A stretch of DNA of 20,561 nt from assembly GCA_964637565.1 (NCBI GenBank), contig CAZWTY010000082.1, positions 1 to 20,561 of the forward strand, written 5' to 3'. Below are positions 13,531-20,561 of this stretch, piece by piece. The translations under genes were made by a program, and so were the position numbers. This stretch comes from DYJE01 sp964637565 (GTDB taxonomy: Bacteria > Desulfobacterota > Desulfobacteria > Desulfobacterales > Desulfolunaceae). The notes beneath the pieces were generated by a model. That model saw only the letters and a list, made by a program, of their open reading frames with translations, was not told the DNA's origin and ran no database searches. Each line of letters begins with the position of its first letter. Position 1 is the first letter of the stretch.

Positions 13531-15708
13531 ATGGACTATCCCGAAAACACGATCACCACCATCCGAACCCGCCTGAACGATGTGGCCCGTCTGATCTACC
13601 GGACCACCCATGACGACATTCCCCAGCTTGGAAAGGCCCTCAACGCCTGCGAGACCATCGAACACGAGATCCCGGAAGGAATGAACCACGATTTCCTCAA
13701 GGTGCTTCGTCTATTAAGGCACTATCTCGAGCGCGTGGTCCTGGGTGAGGAAAAGGACATGCACCCCCTCAAGGAGGGGGTTGGCATGCTTCGAGCCATG
13801 TTCCGACGTTTTGCCAGGGGGGATGTGTTCGGCTTTGACCCGGGCGAGGTCATCGCCCTTCTCGAAAAGGCCCCCGCGTCTGCCGGCATGCCTGTCGAGG
13901 ACAGCACACTTCCCCCGGCCTCGGGGCGGGTTCTCGATTCGGACGACATCGAAATCCTCAGCGATTTTATCCTCGAATCCAGGGAAAACCTGGAAACCAT
14001 CGAGCTGAACCTCATCGACCTGGAGGAAAATCCCGAGGACAAGGAAATCATCAACGCGATTTTCAGGCCCTTTCACACCCTCAAAGGGATTTCCGGTTTT
14101 CTCGACCTTCGCAAGATCAACATCCTGTCCCATGCCACGGAAAACCTCCTGGACAGCGCCAGGACCGGAAAATGCGTTATCGACAACCAGATCACCGACG
14201 TGATTCTCCAGTCTGTCGATGTGCTGAAAAAACTCATCGACTGTGTGGATAAGGGCGTCAAGGCCGGTGTTTCGGCCGATGACCGGGGGATCGACATCCA
14301 GACCCTGGCCGAAACCATCGAGGAGATCAACAACGCCCTGGCTTCGGACGAGCCGCCCCGGATGATGGGTGAGATCCTGGTGGACAAAGGGGTTCTGGAA
14401 GAGAAACGGCTGGCGGCGGCCCTGGAATTCCAGACCGAACACCCGGAAAAGAAACTGGGTGAAATCCTGGTCGAAGAAGAGGATGTGGAATCCCGGGAAG
14501 TGATTACCGCCCTGAGAGAGCAAAAGAGGGGGCGAAAGCCCGGCGGAGCCCAGGTCAAGGTCGATACGATCAAGCTTGACAACCTGGTGGACTTCACCGG
14601 GGAGCTGGTCATCGCCCAGTCCATGCTGCGCCAGGATGTCATGGCCCTTGCCGGTTCTTCCCAGAAGACCCTTCAGAACTTAAGCCAGCTCGGCCAGATC
14701 GTGTCGAACATCCAGAAAATCGCCATGTCCATGCGGATGGTGCCCATTGGAAGCACGTTCCAGAAAATGGTCCGCCTGGTCCGGGACGTGGCGAAAAGCT
14801 GCCGCAAAGACGTGGCCCTGGTCATGTCCGGAGAGGAAACGGAAATCGACAGGAATGTGGTGGAGGCCCTCTACGAACCCATGGTCCATATGATCCGGAA
14901 CTCCATCGACCACGGCCTGGAATCGGCTGAGGAAAGGCGCCTTGCCGGAAAACCTGAAAAAGGGACGGTGAGCCTCAAGGCCTATCACAAGGGCGGGAAT
15001 ATCGTGATAGAAATCGCCGACGACGGCAAGGGGCTGAATACCCAGGACATCCTGGAAAAAGCCATGAGCCTTGGACTGGTGGACGCCCATGCCGATCTGG
15101 ACGACGAAGAGATCCACCAGCTGATCATGAAGCCCGGCTTTTCCACGGCCAAATCCGTCACCGACATTTCGGGGCGTGGCGTGGGCATGGATGTGGTGAA
15201 AAAATCCATCGACAATCTCAACGGCAGGCTGGCCATCCATTCGGTTCAGGGCAAGGGTTCCGTGTTCACCATTACCCTGCCTCTGACCCTTGCCATCATC
15301 GAAGGCATGCTGGTCCGGGTGGGCCGTGAAAAATTCATCGTCCCCACCATGGCCATTCTGGAGTCTTTCAGGCCCAAGAAAGAGGAGTACTTCACTGTCG
15401 AGGGCAAGGCGGAGATGCTGATGTTCAGAAAGAGCCTGGTCCCGGTGATCCGCCTGAGCCGTGTCATCAACGTGGAGATGGACCACAGGGAGGTGTGGAA
15501 CAACATCGCCATCGTGGTGGAAAACAACAAGGAACAGCGATGTCTCCTGATCGACGAACTCCTTGGGAAAGAGGAATACGTGATCAAGAGCCTTGGGGAA
15601 TCCCTTGCGGGCATCAAGGGTCTTGCCGGAGGAGCGATCATGGGAGACGGGAAAGTGGGACTGATCCTCGATATTCCGGGGCTTTTCGAAGTGGCCCTCA
15701 ATCTTTGA
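13531..15708 (+). CDS. cheA: CheA histidine kinase with MshEN-like repeats in place of P2
   Basis: 725 residues. An N-terminal helical region of ~115 residues has no clear match. The P1/HPt domain (about 135-240) carries the phospho-His H182 in FHTLKG. Where P2 normally sits there are two 24-residue repeats (278-301 and 308-331) of the pattern [K/M]-[L/M]-G-E-I-L-V...L...ALx2Q. P3 dimerisation starts near 343 (VDTIKLDNLVDFTGELV). P4 has N457 in the N-box, DDGKG (497-501), GRGVGMD (548-554) and GKGS (574-577). The P5 CheW-like domain runs from about 590 to the end. It autophosphorylates and passes phosphate to CheY and CheB. The ATG at 13531 has a weak ribosome binding site; GTG 13516 is an alternative. 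It is first in the operon and 27 bp from cheD. The lack of P2 implies direct or different CheY/CheB docking. Confidence 0.95.
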   Translation: MDYPENTITTIRTRLNDVARLIYRTTHDDIPQLGKALNACETIEHEIPEGMNHDFLKVLRLLRHYLERVVLGEEKDMHPLKEGVGMLRAMFRRFARGDVFGFDPGEVIALLEKAPASAGMPVEDSTLPPASGRVLDSDDIEILSDFILESRENLETIELNLIDLEENPEDKEIINAIFRPFHTLKGISGFLDLRKINILSHATENLLDSARTGKCVIDNQITDVILQSVDVLKKLIDCVDKGVKAGVSADDRGIDIQTLAETIEEINNALASDEPPRMMGEILVDKGVLEEKRLAAALEFQTEHPEKKLGEILVEEEDVESREVITALREQKRGRKPGGAQVKVDTIKLDNLVDFTGELVIAQSMLRQDVMALAGSSQKTLQNLSQLGQIVSNIQKIAMSMRMVPIGSTFQKMVRLVRDVAKSCRKDVALVMSGEETEIDRNVVEALYEPMVHMIRNSIDHGLESAEERRLAGKPEKGTVSLKAYHKGGNIVIEIADDGKGLNTQDILEKAMSLGLVDAHADLDDEEIHQLIMKPGFSTAKSVTDISGRGVGMDVVKKSIDNLNGRLAIHSVQGKGSVFTITLPLTLAIIEGMLVRVGREKFIVPTMAILESFRPKKEEYFTVEGKAEMLMFRKSLVPVIRLSRVINVEMDHREVWNNIAIVVENNKEQRCLLIDELLGKEEYVIKSLGESLAGIKGLAGGAIMGDGKVGLILDIPGLFEVALNL

Positions 15709-15735
15709 AAAAAGGACCCATGACGAGGTAAGTTT

Positions 15736-16215
15736 TTGAAAACAATAGTGGGTGTTTCGGATATGAAAGTCAGCGGAAACAGGGACGAGACCCTGATCAC
15801 CTATTCCCTCGGCTCGTGTATCGGCGTGGTCATCTACGATTCCCAGGTGAAGGTGGGGGGCATGCTTCACTACATGCTGCCCGAATCCCAGCTTGACCGG
15901 GAAAAGGCCCAGAAAAACCCCTACATGTTCGCCGACACGGGGATTCCCGCGTTGTTCAAGGCGGCTTACGCCCTGGGGGCGTTGAAAAGCCGGATGCGGG
16001 TGGTGGTGGTGGGGGGAGCCCAGATCCTGGACCAGAAAGGTTTTTTCAACATCGGCAAGCGGAACCATATGGCTTTACGCAAGCTTTTTTTCAAAAACGG
16101 GGTGATCGTGGATCACGAGGACGTGGGGGGCAACGTCAACAGAACTATCCGGATTGAGGTCGGGACAGGGGCCATCTACATGAAAACCTCCGGCAAGGGG
16201 GAGGAAAAGATATGA
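15736..16215 (+). CDS. cheD: CheD chemoreceptor glutamine deamidase
   Basis: 159 residues. The catalytic triad matches T. maritima CheD: C28 in SLGSCIGVVIYD, H45 in GGMLHYMLP and T22. It deamidates or demethylates receptor glutamines/glutamates, and in B. subtilis-type systems it docks on CheC/CheX-class phosphatases through a receptor-mimicking loop. The start is a TTG at 15736, supported by GAGG 8-9 nt upstream; it gives the family's usual 'MK-IVG-SDMKVS' opening. Its last four bases overlap the start of the HDOD gene (ATGA). It sits between cheA and the HDOD gene. All active-site residues are present, so it should be active. Confidence 0.95.
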   Translation: MKTIVGVSDMKVSGNRDETLITYSLGSCIGVVIYDSQVKVGGMLHYMLPESQLDREKAQKNPYMFADTGIPALFKAAYALGALKSRMRVVVVGGAQILDQKGFFNIGKRNHMALRKLFFKNGVIVDHEDVGGNVNRTIRIEVGTGAIYMKTSGKGEEKI

Positions 16216-17063
16216 GCGCGATCCAGGAACTGATCAAGGAAATTGACAACCTGAAACCCATTCCCGCCGTGGTGAACCAGATCATAGCCGTGACCGAGGA
16301 CCCGAAAAGCTCCATGGCGGACATCGCCAGGATCGTGCTTTACGATCCGGTTCTGACCGCCAACATTCTCCGGATGAGCAATTCCTCTTTCTACGCCCTG
16401 CCAAGACGGGTGGAGTCGGTCCAGGAAGCGATCACCATGCTGGGGGTGGACCAGGTGATCGACATGGTCCTGATGAAATCCGGGGCCGCCAACCTTACCA
16501 AAGGCCAGGCCGGTTACGGGCTCCACGAGGGAGAACTCTGGAAACAGGCTGTGGCCTCGGCCCTGATCGCCCGGGACCTGGCGGAAAAGAAAGGCTCGAC
16601 CCACAAGCAGATGGTGTTCACCGCAGCGCTTCTCAAGGATATCGGGAAGGTGATCCTCGACCGGTTCGTGGGGGATGCGTTCAGCCGTATCGACGACCTG
16701 GTGCAGAACAAAGGCTACACCTTCAGGGAGGCCGAAAAGAAAATTATCGGAATCGATCATGCGGAACTGGGGGGGCTTGTGGCCAAAATGTGGGATTTTT
16801 CACCGAGGATGGTGAACCTGATAAAAAATCATCACCTGAACGACGAGGAGGCCCGGAACGATCTGGAAAGCCAGATCCTTTACGTGGCCGACAACGTCTG
16901 CATGATGATGGGCATCGGTGGAGGCGCCGACGGGCTCGCCTACCGTTTCCACCGGGATGTCCTGGAGAAACTCGGCATCACGCCCCACGATCTCCAGGAA
17001 ATCATCGCCACCTTCGGCAGTGAGATGCGGCAGGTGGAAGATCTTTTGAATGTAATGGGGTAA
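16212..17063 (+). CDS. HDOD-domain signalling protein
   Basis: 283 residues with one HDOD domain (about 10-210). PIPAV (17-20), DPVLTANILRMSNSSFY (45-61) and the AITMLG turn (73-78) are typical. The metal-binding His-Asp pair of true HD hydrolases is changed: LKDIGK (141-146) has Lys where the His belongs, so phosphodiesterase activity is not expected, as for other HDOD proteins. The remaining NHH (residues ~202-204) is a relic. HDOD proteins act as protein-interaction or regulatory partners in signal networks. The ATG at 16212 overlaps the cheD stop and has GGAGG 7 nt upstream, so it is translationally coupled. Its place inside the che operon suggests it modulates CheA or CheY output; no partner is shown by the sequence. 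Confidence 0.9.
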   Translation: MSAIQELIKEIDNLKPIPAVVNQIIAVTEDPKSSMADIARIVLYDPVLTANILRMSNSSFYALPRRVESVQEAITMLGVDQVIDMVLMKSGAANLTKGQAGYGLHEGELWKQAVASALIARDLAEKKGSTHKQMVFTAALLKDIGKVILDRFVGDAFSRIDDLVQNKGYTFREAEKKIIGIDHAELGGLVAKMWDFSPRMVNLIKNHHLNDEEARNDLESQILYVADNVCMMMGIGGGADGLAYRFHRDVLEKLGITPHDLQEIIATFGSEMRQVEDLLNVMG

Positions 17064-17084
17064 GCGGTTTTATCTGGGGGCATC

Positions 17085-17510
17085 ATGGCGTTTAATATTC
17101 TGGTTGTGGACGATTCCCTTCCCATGCGGAAAGTGATCAGGAAAACCATCATGGCTTCGGGCTTTGCCATGGCGGATTATTACGAGGCGACGGACGGGGC
17201 CGAAGCCCTCGGCCTTTTGAAGGAAAGACCGGTGGATATCGTGGTGACCGATTACAACATGCCCCGCATGAACGGCCTGGAACTGATACAGGCCATGAAT
17301 AAGGATGAGGCGCTGAAATCCATTCCCGTTCTGGTGATCACCACGGAAGGAAGCCAGAAACGCATGGAGGAATTCAGGGAAAAAGGAGCGGCGGGCTATA
17401 TCCGGAAACCTTTCACTCCCGAGGAAATCCGGGCGAAACTTCATGAAATTCTTGGAGAGTCACATGATGATGAAGGATTTGAAGGCGGCGATGGCGGCCT
17501 CGATTTCTGA
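17085..17510 (+). CDS. cheY: CheY response regulator
   Basis: 141 residues: one receiver domain plus a ~20-residue acidic, Gly-rich tail. D9-D10 form the acidic pocket and D56 in VVTDYNMPRMNG is the phosphoacceptor. T86-T87 (ITTEGS) is the switch and K108 (RKPF) the conserved Lys. The motifs VVDDS and YNMPRMNGLE are those of CheY rather than of transcription factors. It takes phosphate from CheA H182 and acts at a motor or another protein target; no flagellar gene is in this window, so the target is open. The ATG at 17085 has GGGGG 5-6 nt upstream, 21 bp after the HDOD stop. Its 3' end overlaps cheX by 47 bp. Confidence 0.92.
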   Translation: MAFNILVVDDSLPMRKVIRKTIMASGFAMADYYEATDGAEALGLLKERPVDIVVTDYNMPRMNGLELIQAMNKDEALKSIPVLVITTEGSQKRMEEFREKGAAGYIRKPFTPEEIRAKLHEILGESHDDEGFEGGDGGLDF

Positions 17511-17937
17511 AGTTCTGGAAACGATGTTTTACATGCCTCTGGAGTTTGAAGGAACGGGCGATCCTGTGCGGCGGGGGTTCTTCGAACTCCCGGACATCCG
17601 GTGCTGTCGTCTGACATTCGGGGGTTCATTGAACGGCTTTATGGTGATGATGATCCCTGAAAGCCTTCTGGTGCCCATGGCTGTGGATTTCATGGCCGAA
17701 GAAAGGGAAAACATCGCCCGTATCCATACCGACGGCATTCTCAAGGAAATCCTGAACATGGTCCTGGGCCACATGCTTTCCAATCTGGACGCCCGGAGTG
17801 ATTTCCATCTCGGCATTCCGGAGCTCCTGGAAGATGCCCCGCAGGTCAAATCTTTCCGGGATTCCCTTCCCGAATGCCATGTGCTGGTGGAATCTGTCGA
17901 GGGACTGATACTCTGTGTCCTTGTTCTTGATGACTGA
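17464..17937 (+). CDS. cheX: CheX-type CheY-P phosphatase
   Basis: 157 residues, CheC/CheX/FliY fold. The phosphatase helix carries the ExxN signature, E95 and N98 (ILKEILNMVLGHML), and a Pro follows (P119) at about the expected distance. Only one such motif is present, as in CheX, and CheC/FliY need two. It should hydrolyse CheY-P and so end the signal. The ATG at 17464 has GGAG 8 nt upstream and gives a good family start; an ATG at 17443 would extend the overlap with cheY. Overlap with the cheY 3' end couples their translation, which suits a phosphatase and its substrate. It lies 24 bp before cheB. Confidence 0.85.
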   Translation: MMMKDLKAAMAASISEVLETMFYMPLEFEGTGDPVRRGFFELPDIRCCRLTFGGSLNGFMVMMIPESLLVPMAVDFMAEERENIARIHTDGILKEILNMVLGHMLSNLDARSDFHLGIPELLEDAPQVKSFRDSLPECHVLVESVEGLILCVLVLDD

Positions 17938-17961
17938 TCGTTTTAAAGATGGGGGGAGAAG

Positions 17962-19005
17962 ATGGGAGAACCCATCAAGGTCCTGGTGGTCGACGATTCG
18001 GCCATTGTTCGAAAGGTCCTGTCGGAAGAACTGAGGCGGGCAAAGGACATCGTCGTGGTGGGCACGGCTCCCGATCCTTACGTGGCCAGGGACAAAATCG
18101 TCCGGCTGAAACCGGACGTGGTGACCCTGGATATCGAAATGCCCCGGATGGACGGCCTGACGTTCCTCAAAAAAATCATGACTTACGCCCCCCTTCCCGT
18201 GATCATCGTGAGTTCGCTGACCCGAGAGGGCAGCAGGATTGCCTTAGAGGCCCTGAGCCTGGGGGCGCTGGAAGTGATTTCCAAGCCTACCGCCTCCTAT
18301 TCGGTGGGGGACCTGGGGATTCAGCTGGCCGACAAGATCCGGGCCGTGGCCGGGGTGAAAGTTCGGCAGAGACCTGGGGGGGAGACAATCGTGGTCCCTT
18401 CCGAGAAAGCCGTCATCGGTTCCATGGCCCTGGCCGAGACAACCCGGAAGATTATCGCCATCGGCGCCTCCACCGGAGGCACCGAGGCTCTCAGGGAAGT
18501 CATCACCCGCATGCCCCGGAACGCTCCGGGCATTCTGGTCGTTCAGCATATGCCGGCCAAATTCACCACGTCCTTTGCCGAAAGACTGGACAGCCTGTCG
18601 GACATGACGGTGAAAGAGGCCCAGGACGGAGACACGGTGACCGACGGCCTGGTGCTGATCGCTCCCGGCAATTTTCACATGCTCCTGAAACGAAGCGGAG
18701 CCAGGTACCATGTGGTCGTGAAAACAGGCCCCATGGTCCACCACCAGAGACCGGCCGTGGACGTGTTGTTCAGGTCCGTGGCCCAGTACGCCGGGGCAAA
18801 CGCCGTGGGCATCGTTCTCACCGGCATGGGTTCTGACGGGGCCGAAGGGCTGGCCCTGATGAAACAGGCCGGAGCCAGGACCATCGCCCAGGACGAACAG
18901 AGCTGCGTGGTGTTCGGCATGCCCAAGGAAGCCATCAAGACCGGAGCGGTGGACAAGGTGGTCAGCTTGCCCCGGATCGCCCAGACAGCGCTGAACATGA
19001 TCTGA
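17962..19005 (+). CDS. cheB: CheB protein-glutamate methylesterase / receiver protein
   Basis: 347 residues. N-terminal receiver: D11-D12 pocket, phosphoacceptor D57 in VTLDIEMPRMDG, K108 in SKPT. The linker is about 125-160. C-terminal methylesterase: serine S170 in GASTGG, H196 in VQHMP and D292 in GMGSDGA form the triad. It removes methyl groups from receptor glutamates when phosphorylated by CheA, giving adaptation. No CheR is encoded in the window. The ATG at 17962 has GGGGGAG 4-5 nt upstream. It is followed, after 29 bp without a terminator, by the CHASE sensor gene. An overlapping frame on the same strand (17949-18836) is a codon-bias shadow. Confidence 0.95.
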   Translation: MGEPIKVLVVDDSAIVRKVLSEELRRAKDIVVVGTAPDPYVARDKIVRLKPDVVTLDIEMPRMDGLTFLKKIMTYAPLPVIIVSSLTREGSRIALEALSLGALEVISKPTASYSVGDLGIQLADKIRAVAGVKVRQRPGGETIVVPSEKAVIGSMALAETTRKIIAIGASTGGTEALREVITRMPRNAPGILVVQHMPAKFTTSFAERLDSLSDMTVKEAQDGDTVTDGLVLIAPGNFHMLLKRSGARYHVVVKTGPMVHHQRPAVDVLFRSVAQYAGANAVGIVLTGMGSDGAEGLALMKQAGARTIAQDEQSCVVFGMPKEAIKTGAVDKVVSLPRIAQTALNMI

Positions 19006-19034
19006 TTTTTTGCCGCCGGAGAGGAGGACCCCGG

Positions 19035-20561
19035 ATGCCCCCGCCAAAGGACAAAACCATGACATCCCATGTGACCCGACATTTGTTCTGGGCGTTAGCC
19101 GCCCTGGTTGCCGGGGTGTTCGTCTCGATCGCGGCATGGACGCTGGTCCATGACTTTGTGTCTCGCCATGAAAGAGACCGGTTCCAGTTCAGGGCCCGGG
19201 AAGCTGTCCATTCAGTGGCTCAGGAACTGCACAGCCATGAGCATATCCTTTTGGCAGGCGCCAATATTTTTACCCTGACCAGCCATGTGACGCACATGGA
19301 CTGGAAATCATTTGTCGAGTCCATGAAACTCGATCCCTCCACCCATACTGTCCAGGGTCTTGGGTTTGCCCCTGTTCTTAGCCCTCAGGAAATTGGAATC
19401 CTTGAAAGCCAGGTGCGAGCCGAAGGCTTTCCGGGTTACACGGTACACCCCCGGGTTGAGGGAGGGGAGGCCGTGCCCGTCAAATATCTGGAACCCTTGG
19501 CCGAAAAGTACCGGGTCTTTCTCGGTTACAACATGATGTCCGAACCTGAAAAACGATCGGCCATGGAAAGGGCGAGGGATACGGGGAAACCCTCCCTCGT
19601 GGTGTTTACAAGGCAAGCCAAACGCGAGGGATTTCTGCTCTATGCCCCCGTGTACAGGAAGGCGGCGTCCCTTGACACGGTTGAGCTCCGCCGGGCCGCC
19701 CTCGAAGGATATGTGTTCAGTGTGTTCCATGCCGGTACTTTTTTGGAAAATATATTTCCTGAAGGACTGCCCTTCAGTTACCTCCAGATATTTGAAGGTC
19801 AAGGGACTGGTCGGGACACGATTCTGTTTGACGGGATTGGAAACCGAGGGGCAAGTCCGGACATCATACAAAGCATGACCCGGGATATGGTGGTGGAGTT
19901 GGGAGGTCAACTCTGGACCTTCCGTTTTACCGCCATGCCGGCATTTATTTCCATGGCTGAACGGAGCCTTCCCTGGATTGTTCTGGGATTCGGGCTTCTT
20001 GTCAGCGTGGTGTTCAGCCTTCTGGTCATGGCCGAACAAAGGGCCCGGGAAAGGGCCGCCAGGCTTAAGCGCAGCGAGGCCAGCCTTTCAGCCACCCTGA
20101 GGTCCATCGGCGAAGGGGTGGTCGGAACGGACAGGGACGGGCGGGTCACGGTGCTCAGCCTGGAGGCGGAACGGCTGACCGGGTGGTCCCAGAAAGAGGC
20201 CCTGGGCCGGCCCATCACGGATATTTTCCATGTGGTTGGCGACATGGACGGGCGCGACGTATCTTTTTCGGTGAAATCCGCTTTGGAAACGGGTGATGCG
20301 GTGGCCATGGGTGACAAGAACGTTCTGATTTCCAGGGACGGATCAGAATACGCCGTTGACGCCGTGGCCGCTCCGATCCGTGACGATCTCGACGAGCTGA
20401 ACGGGGTGGTGCTGATCGTCCGCGATGTGGAAGAGCAGCGAAAAGCGGCCCTGATGCTTGAAAATGAAAAAAAGAGACTGGCCAACATCATCGAGGGAAC
20501 GAACGCCGGAACCTGGGAGTGGAACGTCCAGACCGGCGAGACGGTGTTCAACGAGCGCTGG
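19035..20561 (+). CDS. CHASE-domain membrane sensor with PAS domains (3' end cut by window)
   Basis: 509 residues seen, frame open to the edge. Membrane helix 1 (about 17-42) is followed by an extracytoplasmic CHASE domain (about 70-250) with GFAPVLSPQEI, GYTVHP, YLEPL and MMSEPEKRSAMERARDTGKPSL, the classic CHASE phrases. Membrane helix 2 is at 312-334. The first PAS domain (about 345-465) ends with VLIVRDVEEQRKAA, and a second PAS begins near 478 (AGTWEWNVQTG). The output domain lies beyond 20561; histidine kinase and GGDEF are both usual. The ATG at 19035 has GAGGAGG 8 nt upstream. It lies 29 bp after cheB with no terminator, so it probably belongs to the che operon. It binds an unknown small ligand outside the cytoplasmic membrane. 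Confidence 0.9.
   Translation, partial: MPPPKDKTMTSHVTRHLFWALAALVAGVFVSIAAWTLVHDFVSRHERDRFQFRAREAVHSVAQELHSHEHILLAGANIFTLTSHVTHMDWKSFVESMKLDPSTHTVQGLGFAPVLSPQEIGILESQVRAEGFPGYTVHPRVEGGEAVPVKYLEPLAEKYRVFLGYNMMSEPEKRSAMERARDTGKPSLVVFTRQAKREGFLLYAPVYRKAASLDTVELRRAALEGYVFSVFHAGTFLENIFPEGLPFSYLQIFEGQGTGRDTILFDGIGNRGASPDIIQSMTRDMVVELGGQLWTFRFTAMPAFISMAERSLPWIVLGFGLLVSVVFSLLVMAEQRARERAARLKRSEASLSATLRSIGEGVVGTDRDGRVTVLSLEAERLTGWSQKEALGRPITDIFHVVGDMDGRDVSFSVKSALETGDAVAMGDKNVLISRDGSEYAVDAVAAPIRDDLDELNGVVLIVRDVEEQRKAALMLENEKKRLANIIEGTNAGTWEWNVQTGETVFNERW

Noticed and set aside
14680..16068. 462-codon minus-strand frame across cheA and cheD
   Set aside because: His-rich antisense translation of two certain genes; it spans their junction, which a real gene would not.
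17949..18836. 295-codon plus-strand frame overlapping cheB
   Set aside because: Gly/Arg/His-rich, no domain; the out-of-frame shadow of cheB.

Overview
The window looks like chromosome from a Gram-negative, mesophilic anaerobe of the Desulfobacterota (sulfate-reducer-like Deltaproteobacteria). The grounds are a fairly GC-rich composition, a hybrid PAS/HisKA histidine kinase, a CheA with a GSPII_E/MshEN-like insert, an Fe-S-type PurF paralogue and canonical GGAGG ribosome binding sites. This assignment is an inference from family resemblance. No rRNA, tRNA, CRISPR, insertion sequence or phage gene was seen.

Left part (1-5270). A CoA-transferase of the acetyl-CoA hydrolase / 4-hydroxybutyrate CoA-transferase family runs off the left edge on the minus strand and has an ACGT-rich dyad upstream. 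It is followed by a HEPN-MNT toxin-antitoxin pair (plus strand), an HI0933/PP_4765-type flavoprotein (minus) and a DEAD-box RNA helicase (plus). The helicase ends in a strong stem-loop. About 340 bp of structured but apparently gene-free DNA follows.

Middle part (5270-13150). On the minus strand lie a stand-alone receiver protein overlapped by a hybrid histidine kinase, then a class 3-like aldehyde dehydrogenase behind a near-consensus sigma-70 promoter. Next come a gene-poor stretch carrying a large hexamer-based inverted repeat and a PurF-like protein that has lost its catalytic cysteine but kept four cysteines matching the Fe-S ligands. A secreted, methionine-rich DUF4412-type protein (plus) converges on a zinc-ribbon/HEAT-like protein (minus) across a shared stem-loop.

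Right part (13150-20561). One tightly packed plus-strand operon carries cheA, cheD, an HDOD-domain gene, cheY, cheX, cheB and a CHASE-PAS sensor that runs off the right edge. It starts at a TTGACA-18-TATACT promoter. CheA would phosphorylate CheY and CheB, CheX would dephosphorylate CheY-P, and CheD/CheB would modify receptors. No CheW, CheR or classical MCP gene is present here. CheA has no recognisable P2 domain and instead carries two 24-residue repeats that look like the c-di-GMP-binding MshEN motif. This is the most interesting signal in the window. The zinc-ribbon gene is transcribed divergently from a promoter only about 30 bp away.
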